A stretch of DNA of 64,000 bases from Roseibium sediminis (GCF_008711325.1 NZ_VXDB01000001.1:124001-188000); one strand, 5' to 3'; shown: positions 47,249 to 55,685, counted from the stretch's first letter. The notes: generated by a model not told the origin, from the sequence alone. Translations and numbers: made by a program.

Positions 47249-47965
47249 TCAACACGCTGTATGGCGGGACACGGCAGCAGTTCTGCCGAACAGAAGACGC
47301 AGGTTCCGCTTGATTATATTCGTCCAGAACAAAAACGGCAGGCCCCGAAAGAAGTCCGATGCCGACCCTTTTCCGGCACTTGATAGGGTCCGAAAAACCG
47401 TGGTCGGCACAGCCGGGCGGAAATAGCTCTTCACGCGAACTTCCTGCCCCGCGAGAAGAGCGCTCAACGCCTTGCGTGTCGCAGACGGATTGTTCCACTC
47501 GGAGCGGAACACCACGCAACCGTGGCGATTGATGATGAAAACTGCATTCGGCATGCTGCCATAGGCTTGGTGGGCCGCACCATCAAATCCGTCAACAAAG
47601 ATCCGCCGCGTCTCACCATCCACATCCTTGAGGCGTGACGCACAGGCGAGCTTGTCTTCAAAACTTGCATGACCCTTGATCACCATCCCCGGATGCGCCT
47701 CCCGGACATAGAGAACCGCACTGCTGACACCTGAGAAGTCTGCAGAAACAGGCTCCATCAACGTTCTGCGGCTTTGAAACAGCGGGCAGGTGATGCTGCC
47801 CATTTCAAGAACGAGAAACTCCCCGTCAAAATCCAGCAAATGCCGGATCTCCCCTTCAACCGTCTGAAGTTCGAAATCCGGCGCCTTTTGGCCAACCACC
47901 GGACCGATGACGCTGTCAAAATCATAATCGTCGGTTGAAAAGGTCGAGTAGTTATAGTCGGTCAT
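47249..47965 (-). CDS. Deiodinase-like thioredoxin-fold redoxin
   Basis: 238 residues with a thioredoxin/redoxin core. GSITCPLFQSRR (C around 60) and LYVREAHPG match in order the iodothyronine deiodinase family, where the active selenocysteine lies in GSxTU and a YxxEAHP segment follows; here cysteine replaces selenocysteine. AGGAG precedes the ATG. It follows a MarR gene by 28 bp on the same strand. A cytoplasmic peroxide or thiol role is plausible; deiodination is not implied. Confidence 0.72.
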   Translation of the reverse strand: MTDYNYSTFSTDDYDFDSVIGPVVGQKAPDFELQTVEGEIRHLLDFDGEFLVLEMGSITCPLFQSRRTLMEPVSADFSGVSSAVLYVREAHPGMVIKGHASFEDKLACASRLKDVDGETRRIFVDGFDGAAHQAYGSMPNAVFIINRHGCVVFRSEWNNPSATRKALSALLAGQEVRVKSYFRPAVPTTVFRTLSSAGKGSASDFFRGLPFLFWTNIIKRNLRLLFGRTAAVSRHTAC

Positions 47966-47993
47966 ATCAAATTCTCCTCGCCGTCCGGACGGT

Positions 47994-48425
47994 TCATCCC
48001 TCCGTCAGGTTTGCAGCCATTTTCTTCAGTGTCCGGGTCGTGATGTCGATTTCCTCGGCTGTCAGGCCGGAACAAGCCTCCTTGATGAGGTCCTGCGCGA
48101 TCGGAACCAGCTCGTGTTGCAAGCCCTGCCCCCGTTCAGTGACCTCGATCACTGATCGACGCCGGTCTTGAGTGTCCTCTCCCCTTCGCACCAGACCCTT
48201 ACGGACCATCGCATCCAGCAACCGGGTCACCGTGGTGCGGTCCTTAATGGTCGCCTCCGCGATCTCCGAGGATGACCTGTTCCCGTATTTCCAGAGGAAC
48301 AGCAGGATCGCCCATTCTTCCGGGCTGACAGACTGTCCCGCCGCCTTGAACCGGGCGGCAAGCAGCTTGCGTGTCATAAATCCGAGGCGATTGATCCAGT
48401 GCAGGGGAATAGTTTCATGATCCAT
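47994..48425 (-). CDS. MarR-family transcriptional regulator
   Basis: 143 residues with the MarR winged helix (SSSEIAEATIKDRTTVTRLLDAMVRKGLVRR, with the wing EDTQDRRRSVIEVTERG). A single cysteine (C118) lies near the dimerisation helix rather than at the N-terminal redox position of OhrR. It is first in a two-gene unit with the deiodinase-like redoxin and has an operator-like palindrome at its promoter. No clear ribosome-binding site precedes the ATG. Confidence 0.85.
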   Translation of the reverse strand: MDHETIPLHWINRLGFMTRKLLAARFKAAGQSVSPEEWAILLFLWKYGNRSSSEIAEATIKDRTTVTRLLDAMVRKGLVRRGEDTQDRRRSVIEVTERGQGLQHELVPIAQDLIKEACSGLTAEEIDITTRTLKKMAANLTEG

Positions 48426-48438
48426 AATAAGTGCTATT

Positions 48439-48456
48439 TACAATAGTTGTATTATA
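48439..48456 (-). promoter_or_regulatory. marR promoter with overlapping MarR/OhrR-type operator
   Basis: On the minus strand a perfect TATAAT (48451-48456) is followed at once by the palindrome TACAA-CTA-TTGTA (48439-48451), which resembles the OhrR consensus TACAATT-AATTGTA. The operator would sit at the transcription start and give autorepression. The -35 is weak. Confidence 0.6.
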
Positions 48457-48501
48457 CACGCAATAGTGAGAGCTGTTTTCGCGGTGCGAGCTTGAGGTCA
48501 C

Positions 48502-48532
48502 AAAAAAGGCCGGCGCCCAAAAGGCACCGGCT
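48502..48532 (-). terminator. Rho-independent terminator of gnd
   Basis: On the minus strand GCCGGTGCC pairs with GGCGCCGGC (one G-U pair) and runs into TTTTTT, 39 bases beyond the gnd stop. Confidence 0.88.
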
Positions 48533-48570
48533 CATTCAGAACATCTGAAAATCACGCAAGCAGGCTTGGG

Positions 48571-50016
48571 TCAGTTGCCCAGCGCCCAGGGACCATGGAA
48601 GTCTGTGCCGTCCTTGTCCGTGCGCGCAAAGCCATGCGCACCAAAGAAGTCCCGCTGTCCTTGTAGCATGTTCGCGGTGGACCGGGCCGTGCGCATGACA
48701 TCAAAATAAGAAAGTGCGGCCGAGAGCGCCGGAACAGGCAATCCGTTCAAAACAGCAATGGAAACCAGCTGGCGCAATGCCTGATGGGTCTCTTTCAGCT
48801 TTCCGGCAAAGAACGGTGCCAGCATCAGGTTCCGGCTTGGGTCTTCAGCAAGGGCTGTTGCCATGTCGTTGAGCATTTCGGAGCGAATGATGCAGCCATT
48901 GCGCCAGATCCGGGCAATTTCTGGAAGCGGCATGGACCAGCCATATTGCTTGGCAGCTTCAAGAATGAGATCGAACCCTTGCGCGTAACAGATGATCTTT
49001 CCGGCCACGAGCGCCGCCTCGATCGTCTCGGCTGAAACTTCTGCTTCCCGGATTTGAGACGGCGCAGCCCCGAACACGGTCTCGCCTGTCTTGCGCTCGG
49101 GTAGCCGAGCGGACATGTTGCGGGCCGCCACAGCCGCCTCGATCGCACTTGCTGGCGTTCCCAGCATCAATGCCTCGATGGCCGTCCAGCGCCCCGTGCC
49201 CTTTTGCCCCGCTGTATCGAGAATAATGTCGAGCATCGGCTTGCCGGTTTCCGGGTCGTTTGTTCCCGCGACCTTGGCTGAAATCTCGATCAGGTAGGAC
49301 TGCAGGATGCCCTCATTCAGCTTCGCAAAGACATCGCCGATTTCCGCCGACGGCATGCCAAGTCCATCGCGCATCACACCGTAGACTTCCGCGATCATCT
49401 GCATGTCGGCATATTCAATGCCGTTATGGACGGTCTTCACCAGATGCCCGGCACCAGCGGCACCGAGGAAAGCTGCACAGGGCTCTCCCTCATACTTGGC
49501 AGAGATTACTTCAAGGATATGTCCAACCTGGTTCCAGGCATCCTGTGCGCCGCCGCCCATGATGGACGGGCCGTGGCGGGCCCCTTCCTCTCCGCCGGAA
49601 ACACCAATTCCCATGAACCTCGGACCATTGCCGCCTTCTGCATTTGCAGCGCGGCGATTGGTGTCATGATAATTCGCGTTGCCTGCGTCAATGATGAGAT
49701 CTTCCGCGTCCAGCAACGGGCGCAGGGCCTCGATTTGCGCATCAACGGCGTCCCCGGCTGGCACCATAAGGATGATTGCGCGAGGAGACTGGATCGCCTT
49801 TACAAAACTCCCAAGATCCAGCGCAGGTACGATCTTGTCCGCCAGTTCACCCGCATCGCGATGAAACGAAGTCGTGCGTTCGGATGTCCGGTTATAGACC
49901 GCGATAGAAAAACCCTTCTCGGCGATGTTGAGCGCAAGGTTGCGCCCCATCGTCCCCAGACCGATTAAACCGATTTGAGCGGGAGAAGTAGCGGACGGGC
50001 TCTCGGACTGGGACAT
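48571..50016 (-). CDS. gnd: 6-phosphogluconate dehydrogenase, decarboxylating
   Basis: 481 residues; oxidises 6-phosphogluconate to ribulose-5-phosphate with NADP+ in the pentose phosphate pathway. GLIGLGTMGRNL binds the cofactor, YNRTSERT suits NADP+, and GAAGAGHLVKTVHNGIEYAD carries the catalytic lysine (K194). Length and C-terminal tail match the long, dimeric Gnd form. AAAGG precedes the ATG, and the gene has its own terminator. Confidence 0.95.
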   Translation of the reverse strand: MSQSESPSATSPAQIGLIGLGTMGRNLALNIAEKGFSIAVYNRTSERTTSFHRDAGELADKIVPALDLGSFVKAIQSPRAIILMVPAGDAVDAQIEALRPLLDAEDLIIDAGNANYHDTNRRAANAEGGNGPRFMGIGVSGGEEGARHGPSIMGGGAQDAWNQVGHILEVISAKYEGEPCAAFLGAAGAGHLVKTVHNGIEYADMQMIAEVYGVMRDGLGMPSAEIGDVFAKLNEGILQSYLIEISAKVAGTNDPETGKPMLDIILDTAGQKGTGRWTAIEALMLGTPASAIEAAVAARNMSARLPERKTGETVFGAAPSQIREAEVSAETIEAALVAGKIICYAQGFDLILEAAKQYGWSMPLPEIARIWRNGCIIRSEMLNDMATALAEDPSRNLMLAPFFAGKLKETHQALRQLVSIAVLNGLPVPALSAALSYFDVMRTARSTANMLQGQRDFFGAHGFARTDKDGTDFHGPWALGN

Positions 50017-50253
50017 GAAAAACCTTTCATGGAAGAATTGAAGGGAGGTAGGGGCGGTTTAGACCATTCTCCAAAGACCGGCAATCTCCCAACGCTCACT
50101 TTGACCGCCCTGAAAAGCATTCACAAAACTCAGGCACCACCTCACACAAGCCATCATCCCATTTGCGACATTTTCGTCGTCCTGTCGGTGTGGTCATGAA
50201 GGATTGTTTGATCGTAACGTAAGCCTCAAGACAATCGAACAAGGATGTCAGGC

Positions 50254-51825
50254 ATGGCGCATGTCGAGGACGCAAAAGATCCCCTCGAAGATCAGAATCG
50301 TACCAGACGGCGCAGGGGAAGAGGCACTTCCGCTCCCAATCCCTTTCCGCAAAAGCCTTTTCGCCAGCCACGTCACATCTATGCACCGGTTGAGGCCGTC
50401 TCCGCCGACGAGCTTGCAGCCATCCACGAAGCCTCCCTCACCGTATTGGAAGACATCGGGCTCGATTTTCTACACGACGAAGCCAAAAGCCTGCTGAAAG
50501 AAGCAGGCGCGGATGTTGATCCCGCGTCAAACCGGGTTCGTTTCGACCGCCATCTGGTCGAAGACCTCATTGGCAAAGCCCCGTCGTCCTTCACCGTCCA
50601 TGCGCGTAATCCGGCGCATAATCTGATCTTCGGCGAGGACTGGATCACCTTTTCCTGCGTTGTCAGCGCACCCAACGCCTATGACCGAATTCGCGGCCGC
50701 CGCGCGGGTAACCAGTCGGACTATCGGGATTTCCTCAAGCTCGCGCAGTTCTTCAACATCATCCATTGCGTGCTCGGTTATCCCGTGGAACCGGTAGACC
50801 TCCATCCCTCGATCAGACATCTGGACTGCATATCCGACATGGTCCGCCTGACCGACAAGGTCTTTCACATCTACTCGCTCGGCAAGGAACGGAATCAGGA
50901 CGGACTGGAAATCACGCGCATCGCGATGGGCTTGTCCGACGAAGAGTTCAAACGGACCCCCTGCGTGACGAGTGTCATCAACACATCTTCTCCCCTGCGC
51001 CTCGACACACCCATGCTGCAAGGCCTGATCGAGATGGCCCGGGCTGGGCAAGTCAGCATCATCACGCCGTTTACCCTTGCCGGGGCGATGGCACCCGTCA
51101 CTGTTGCCGGCGCGCTTGTTCTGCAAAATGCCGAAGCCTTGGCGGCCATAGCCTTTTCCCAGATCGTCAACCCCGGAGCTCCCGTGGTCTATGGCGGGTT
51201 CACTTCAAACGTCGACATGAAATCCGGAGCACCAGCCTTCGGAACCCCGGAATATGTAAAGGCTGCACTTGTCAGCGGTCAGCTTGCACGTCGTTATCGC
51301 CTGCCCTTCCGATCCTCCGGCGTGTGTGCTGCCAATACGGTGGATTATCAGGCGGCACTCGAAACCACGCTCTCCCAATGGGGGGCACTCAATGGCGGTG
51401 CGAATGTCATAAAACATGCGGCAGGATGGCTGGAAGGTGGACTGTCCGCCGGCTTCGAGAAATTCATCGCCGATGTTGATCTGCTGCAGATGCTCGCCGA
51501 ATACCTGACACCTCTTGATATCTCCCCGGAAGCGCTTGCGATATCGGCGATCAGGGACGTTGGACCGGGTGGCCATTTCTTTGGCACCCAGCACACGCGC
51601 GACCGCTACAAGGACGCATTTTATGCGCCGATTTCCTCAGACTGGCGCAATCATGAGAGCTGGATGGAAGCAGGCAGTCCGACCACCTTTGACAAATCGC
51701 ACCAGCTCTACAAGCAAGCCCTTGAAGCTTATGTTCGCCCCCCGCTCGACCTTGCAATTGACGAGGAGCTTCAGGCGTTCGTGGCCCGGCGAAAAGAAGA
51801 AGGCGGCGCACCCACCGACTTTTAG
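50254..51825 (+). CDS. MttB-family (non-pyrrolysine) methyltransferase
   Basis: 523 residues of the trimethylamine methyltransferase family (IHEASLTVLEDIGLDFLHDE, GALVLQNAEALAAIAF, VYGGFTSNVDMKSG, GAPAFGTPEY). It reads through without an internal amber codon, so it belongs to the pyrrolysine-lacking MttB superfamily whose members demethylate quaternary amines such as glycine betaine. A basic, probably disordered N-terminus (RTRRRRGRG) precedes the domain. AGGA lies eight bases before ATG 50254; ATG 50245 is less likely. No corrinoid protein gene is adjacent, so the methyl acceptor is unclear. A class II aldolase gene follows 11 bp later. Confidence 0.85.
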   Translation: MAHVEDAKDPLEDQNRTRRRRGRGTSAPNPFPQKPFRQPRHIYAPVEAVSADELAAIHEASLTVLEDIGLDFLHDEAKSLLKEAGADVDPASNRVRFDRHLVEDLIGKAPSSFTVHARNPAHNLIFGEDWITFSCVVSAPNAYDRIRGRRAGNQSDYRDFLKLAQFFNIIHCVLGYPVEPVDLHPSIRHLDCISDMVRLTDKVFHIYSLGKERNQDGLEITRIAMGLSDEEFKRTPCVTSVINTSSPLRLDTPMLQGLIEMARAGQVSIITPFTLAGAMAPVTVAGALVLQNAEALAAIAFSQIVNPGAPVVYGGFTSNVDMKSGAPAFGTPEYVKAALVSGQLARRYRLPFRSSGVCAANTVDYQAALETTLSQWGALNGGANVIKHAAGWLEGGLSAGFEKFIADVDLLQMLAEYLTPLDISPEALAISAIRDVGPGGHFFGTQHTRDRYKDAFYAPISSDWRNHESWMEAGSPTTFDKSHQLYKQALEAYVRPPLDLAIDEELQAFVARRKEEGGAPTDF

Positions 51826-51836
51826 AACAGGACCCG

Positions 51837-52565
51837 ATGATGACAGAAAATGACCTGCGAACCGATCTGGCAGCGGCCTTCCGCATCGCCGCCGAGCTTG
51901 GCTGGCATGAGTCGGTCGGCAATCATTTCAGCGCCGCCATTTCGTCAGATGGCAGCCGGTTCTTGATGAACCCGAAATGGCGTCACTTTTCCGATATTCG
52001 GGCGAGCGATTTGCTGGTGCTTGATGCAAATGATGCAGAAGTGATGTCACGGCCCAATGCACCTGACCCATCAGCCTGGTGCATCCATGGCACCGTCCAT
52101 CGAACCAACCCGGCCTGCCGGGTGCTGTTTCATTGCCACCCGAAAAACATAACCACCCTTGCCTGCCTTGCCGATCCGGCCTTGAAACCGATAGACCTCA
52201 ACACAGCGCGGTTTTTCGGCAAAGTCGCCATCGATCTCGGCTTTGGCGGCATGGCTGATGAACGGGAGGAAGGCGAGCGGATTGCCAGAACTCTCGGAAG
52301 CAAGCCGGTCTTGATCATGGGAAATCATGGTGTCTCCATTTCGGCGGAAACTGTCGCCGAAGCCTTCGAGCACCTCTATTTTCTGGAGAAGGCGGCAGGA
52401 ACACTCCTTGCCGCCTATGCTACGGGTCAACCTCTCGCCGTCATGTCAGACAATCTGGCTGCAAAAACGGCAGCAGAATGGGAGCCCTACAAGGGCATGG
52501 CCTTCGCCCATTTCGATCACTGGAAACGCAAGCTGGACAAAACCCAACCCGATTTCAGGGATTGA
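51837..52565 (+). CDS. Class II aldolase/adducin-family protein
   Basis: 242 residues. Zinc-site segments HGTVHRTNPACRVLFHCHP and MGNHGVSIS are typical of class II aldolase/adducin enzymes (fuculose- or ribulose-phosphate type). AGGA precedes the double ATG; 51840 is an alternative start. Co-transcribed with the MttB-like gene, so it probably acts on the same nutrient; substrate unknown. A 163-bp palindromic element starts 5 bp after its stop. Confidence 0.83.
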   Translation: MMTENDLRTDLAAAFRIAAELGWHESVGNHFSAAISSDGSRFLMNPKWRHFSDIRASDLLVLDANDAEVMSRPNAPDPSAWCIHGTVHRTNPACRVLFHCHPKNITTLACLADPALKPIDLNTARFFGKVAIDLGFGGMADEREEGERIARTLGSKPVLIMGNHGVSISAETVAEAFEHLYFLEKAAGTLLAAYATGQPLAVMSDNLAAKTAAEWEPYKGMAFAHFDHWKRKLDKTQPDFRD

Positions 52566-52570
52566 CCTCC

Positions 52571-52733
52571 AGAGCACATCCACCCAACCTTGGATCAGTT
52601 TAAGCACCGGGAGCTTACGAGCTGTACCGGGCGCGTTTGTCGCTGCGGTGTCACCCACTGCAAGGCAAAGGCAACACCGTCAGGGGCGGACAAAACCAAG
52701 TTCAAACGGTTCAAGGTTGGGTTGATGTGCTCT
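52571..52733. repeat. 163-bp palindromic (MITE- or cloverleaf-like) element
   Basis: The 21-base arms at 52571-52591 and 52713-52733 are inverted copies with one mismatch, and weaker complementarity continues about 15 bases inward. Inside are two smaller hairpins: CCGG-AGCT...AGCT-CCGG (about 52617-52630) and CGGTGT...ACACCG (about 52645-52679). No open reading frame of note. It fills the gap between two convergent genes and its right arm overlaps the stop codon of the small exported protein. No clear target duplication. It could be a small mobile element or a strong structured terminator. Confidence 0.65.
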
Positions 52734-53031
52734 ACCGCCGAACCCAACGCTCCCCGGACCGCTTCATGACCTTCGGTCCAACATAGGTGTTCACTTCATT
52801 CACCTGTGTCGTGTTGAACGTCAAAGGCGTCTTTCCGTCCGGATTGACGATCACTCGCTCAGTGGCCGGCAGCGCGCGGAACACCAGAACACCGCTTTCG
52901 CTGGTGACGACCGCACCATATGGCTCGCTATGGATGATGCGGGTCGTGCCCTGATCCTGAGCGACAGCACCACCGGCCAAAGTGCCTGCCATCAAAAAGG
53001 CGGCACCGGCGATCTTGAACATGTTGGTCAT
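52732..53031 (-). CDS. Small exported protein of unknown function
   Basis: 99 residues; signal peptide about 1-26 (hydrophobic core, then GGAVAQD). The mature part of about 73 residues is polar, with no cysteine and no recognised domain. AAGGAG lies eight bases before the ATG. The last codons overlap the right arm of the palindromic element. Probably periplasmic. Confidence 0.72.
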   Translation of the reverse strand: MTNMFKIAGAAFLMAGTLAGGAVAQDQGTTRIIHSEPYGAVVTSESGVLVFRALPATERVIVNPDGKTPLTFNTTQVNEVNTYVGPKVMKRSGERWVRR

Positions 53032-53040
53032 CCTGCTTCT

Positions 53041-53090
53041 CCTTCTTGCCCGGAACCGCCTGAACCGGTCTGAAACCGGCCTTCTTGCCC
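53041..53090. repeat. Short direct repeats in the leader of the small exported protein
   Basis: CCTTCTTGCCC occurs at 53041-53051 and again at 53080-53090. Between them are three tandem variants of a ten-base unit around CCGG, including the hairpin CCGGT-TTCAG-ACCGG. On the minus strand this lies just upstream of the gene's ribosome-binding site, so it is part of the 5' leader or promoter. Confidence 0.55.
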
Positions 53091-53246
53091 TGAACATCAG
53101 GTGGCAAACGCCGAGCGCGTGAAAACTGAAGAAAAGGTTAACCAAATCTAAATGGACTGGCGAGAGCAAAGGCAACTTTTTACGCGGGCTATCCAGAGAC
53201 GAGTCGCACACTCGTCAGCCGCCTCATCTCGGGCCTGGACGCCTAA

Positions 53247-54158
53247 TCAAGCCAGTGCTGCGGCTGCAGTCGGGGCAATCTCGCGGAAGCATTCGATCAC
53301 ATGGCTGGCAAAGGCCTGCGTTGCCCGGCCAGCCTGCGGTCTTTGTTCCATGATGATATGATAGTTGCCGATTTCCGGCAGGCCGTGTCGATCATCAAGG
53401 ATTTGCAAGGGCGGTTCGATAACGCTTGCTGGAAATGGCGCGATGGCAAGGTCAGCCACCAGCGCCGCTTCCTGTCCGGCACTGTGGAAACTAGTGTAGG
53501 AGATGCGATAAGGCTTCCCGGCCTTGTCCAGAGCCAGTCGCGCCGCACGGCGCCACGGGCACCCCGATGTTGAGACGGCAAGAGGCAATGGATCCCGTTC
53601 ATAGGCAATCCCGCCTCCCAGCCCGACCCATACAAGTGGTTCTGTAAAAACGATTTCTCCTCGTCTGGCCAACTCGCTGTTGGGTCGCGCCGTGATGAGA
53701 ATGAGATCTAGCTCGCGCGCCTTTAATTTCTCAACGAGCTGCGGACTACCGTCCAGACTGACGTCCACATTCACCCCGGGATGGGAGCGGGCAAAGCGCG
53801 CGAGGAAGTTTGGTAAAAAGCGTGTTCCGAAATCGGACGGGGCCCCGAACCTGACTTCCCCCTCCACTTCAGGCGAGCGAAACAGCGTCACCGCTTCATC
53901 ATTGAGAGTGAGAATGCGCCTTGCATATCCAAGCAGCGCTTCGCCCTCCGGTGTCGGCCGTACGGACCGGCCCTCACGATTGAAAACGTTAACCCCGAGC
54001 AGCGTTTCAAGTTTCTTGATCTGCATGGAGACTGCCGAAGGCGTTCGTCCGACGATTTCAGCTGTCTTGGAAAAGCTGGATGTCTCGGCAATTGTCAGGA
54101 AGGTTCGATAAAGATCCATGTCGATCAGGGGAACGCCCGACCCTGGTATTTTTTCCAT
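53247..54158 (-). CDS. LysR-family transcriptional regulator
   Basis: 303 residues: helix-turn-helix (DLYRTFLTIAETSSFSKTAE, AVSMQIKKLE) and a LysR effector domain. It is divergent from a 45-residue protein gene (148 bp between them) and may control it. Start at 54158 or at the ATG of MDLYRTF (54119); neither has a clear ribosome-binding site. Confidence 0.84.
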   Translation of the reverse strand: MEKIPGSGVPLIDMDLYRTFLTIAETSSFSKTAEIVGRTPSAVSMQIKKLETLLGVNVFNREGRSVRPTPEGEALLGYARRILTLNDEAVTLFRSPEVEGEVRFGAPSDFGTRFLPNFLARFARSHPGVNVDVSLDGSPQLVEKLKARELDLILITARPNSELARRGEIVFTEPLVWVGLGGGIAYERDPLPLAVSTSGCPWRRAARLALDKAGKPYRISYTSFHSAGQEAALVADLAIAPFPASVIEPPLQILDDRHGLPEIGNYHIIMEQRPQAGRATQAFASHVIECFREIAPTAAAALA

Positions 54159-54306
54159 GACATCAACTTCACTTCAATTTTTTTGACAGAAGCATTGAAT
54201 ACTATTCGTTTGATTGAATTGCAAACCTCCCACACAAGGGCACCAAGCAGCCAACCGATTGAACGGCAGCCCTCCCAACATAACCTCAAGATCTGGAGAG
54301 CGTTCG

Positions 54307-54444
54307 ATGACGTTCTTGAATGAAATCCTTGGCACCGCCCTGATGGGTGTCGTTTCCGGTCGCTCCGCAGCAGAGCTGGGCCGCATGGACCGCACGCTTC
54401 GTCAGAACCGCGCCCGCAAGTTCTGGGCTCTTGGCCTGAAGTAA
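54307..54444 (+). CDS. 45-residue small protein
   Basis: A short frame with good expression signals: GGAGA eight bases before the ATG and a rho-independent terminator 25 bases after the stop. The N-terminal half is moderately hydrophobic (FLNEILGTALMGVV), the C-terminal half basic (MDRTLRQNRARKFW). No known domain; it is not DUF1127. Because it has its own terminator and lies divergent from a LysR gene, it is probably a real small gene. Confidence 0.55.
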   Translation: MTFLNEILGTALMGVVSGRSAAELGRMDRTLRQNRARKFWALGLK

Positions 54445-54468
54445 TTTGCAACGCACCACGTGCGAAAT

Positions 54469-54506
54469 CAAAAAAGCCCGGCCTCTCAAGAGTGCCGGGC
54501 TTTTTG
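54469..54506. terminator. Bidirectional terminator
   Basis: AAAAAGCCCGGC paired with GCCGGGCTTTTT around an 11-base loop, placed between the 45-residue gene and the convergent PhnD-like gene. Confidence 0.9.
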
Positions 54507-54523
54507 CCGTGTGAAAAGCGTGC

Positions 54524-55348
54524 TCAACTGGCTACTACATCCTCAGACAGCAGCTGTTCGGCGGGGTTCATGAGTGAATACCCGCCAATGAAAAGCGCGT
54601 CACGCGCAGCTCCGACCGCAGGATCGGACAAAACGGAAATCGCCGCATCACGAATGCATTCAATTTCTGCAGCAGAACGGCTCGCGGATGTGACCCAGGA
54701 AGCTGCAGGCAGTTTCGGAGTGGTTGCGAGCGCCAGCAATTGATCGGCAACATCGGACCTGTAAGCCTTTGCCATCGCCCAAGCGACAGCATCGACACAA
54801 CAAAAATCCACCTGACCTTCTGTAACAGCGCGCATGGCGGCAACGTGCCCATCCGTCTGGATGAGGGAAGAAAAGGCGGCCTCGCCGTGCGGCGGCATTG
54901 GAAGAACCTTCTTCAGGGCATGGTGTGCCATGGCCCGGTCTCGCCGAGAGAGCGCCAAACCACGGCCCAACAGATCCTCGATAGTGCGGATGCTGCCAGA
55001 TTTACTGACCAGAATCTGGCGCCCGCACATCCCCCCATCACAGCCTGGAACAGTGAAATGAGGTGTCAGGATCGGCACCACCTTCTCCCTCAGCGAATTT
55101 GTGAGCGCATGTGCATCCACCTGACTGAGCAGGAGACTGTCATCTTGCCAGCGCTCCTCAAGGCTTCCGGTGGCCGACCACATGGAAAACATCATGCCTG
55201 ATGACCCGAACCGCTGCAGGATTGCGCGTTCCAGCGCCGTTTCCAGTCTTTGGATTGCGCCGGAGACTTCCTTCCAGTTGTAAAGGGGCAGGAACACCGG
55301 ACTTACCGGCGTCAGTTGCGAAATGGAAGAATGGACATTCACCGCCAA
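54524..55348 (-). CDS. PhnD-like phosphate/phosphonate-binding-family protein without signal peptide
   Basis: About 274 residues matching the PhnD-type periplasmic ligand-binding fold (SIRTIEDLLGRGLALSRRDR, HVAAMRAVTEGQVDFCCVDAVAWAM). The N-terminus shows no signal peptide and no transporter genes are adjacent, so it may be a cytoplasmic or orphan ligand-binding protein. The start is uncertain: TTG 55348 or GTG 55342. Confidence 0.7.
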   Translation of the reverse strand: MAVNVHSSISQLTPVSPVFLPLYNWKEVSGAIQRLETALERAILQRFGSSGMMFSMWSATGSLEERWQDDSLLLSQVDAHALTNSLREKVVPILTPHFTVPGCDGGMCGRQILVSKSGSIRTIEDLLGRGLALSRRDRAMAHHALKKVLPMPPHGEAAFSSLIQTDGHVAAMRAVTEGQVDFCCVDAVAWAMAKAYRSDVADQLLALATTPKLPAASWVTSASRSAAEIECIRDAAISVLSDPAVGAARDALFIGGYSLMNPAEQLLSEDVVAS

Positions 55349-55651
55349 AACCGCCCTGCGCCGCGGTTTTGGGTTGTCCGGCTTGATTGAAACCGCAGCG
55401 AACTACGGAACAATGTGGCAGCAACACCAATCCGTCAGGCGCAACCAATGGATTGCACTCGCAACAATTAGATTGCATGAGTTGAGATTAACGCAACCTG
55501 TAATTGGTGAAAAAATCACATCAAACCACTTACATGCGAAAAAATCAGGAGAAATGGCAGGGCGAAAAATGCCATGACCGGTGGCAGAGGGCATCAAACA
55601 CCAGCTTCATTCACGATTGTGACAGGCGTAGAATTCGCAGCAACTTGAAAT
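55349..55651. other. Intergenic region between the PhnD-like gene and tex
   Basis: No supportable gene in about 300 bp. It becomes AT-rich from about 55400 to 55650 and should contain the promoter of the PhnD-like gene on the minus strand. Confidence 0.4.
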
Positions 55652-55685
55652 AAAAAAGGATGCGCCGGACGACGCACCCTTTTTT
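55652..55685. terminator. Terminator of tex
   Basis: On the minus strand AAAAAAGGGTGCGTCG pairs with the facing GCGCATCCTTTTTT segment around a short loop and ends in a T-run, about 30 bases after the tex stop. Confidence 0.88.

Noticed and set aside
50254-51825. Possible pyrrolysine-encoding methyltransferase gene
   Set aside because: The frame is uninterrupted through the whole family domain; there is no internal amber codon.
52571-52733. Insertion sequence
   Set aside because: Inverted arms are present but there is no transposase coding capacity and no convincing target-site duplication, so it is reported only as a repeat.
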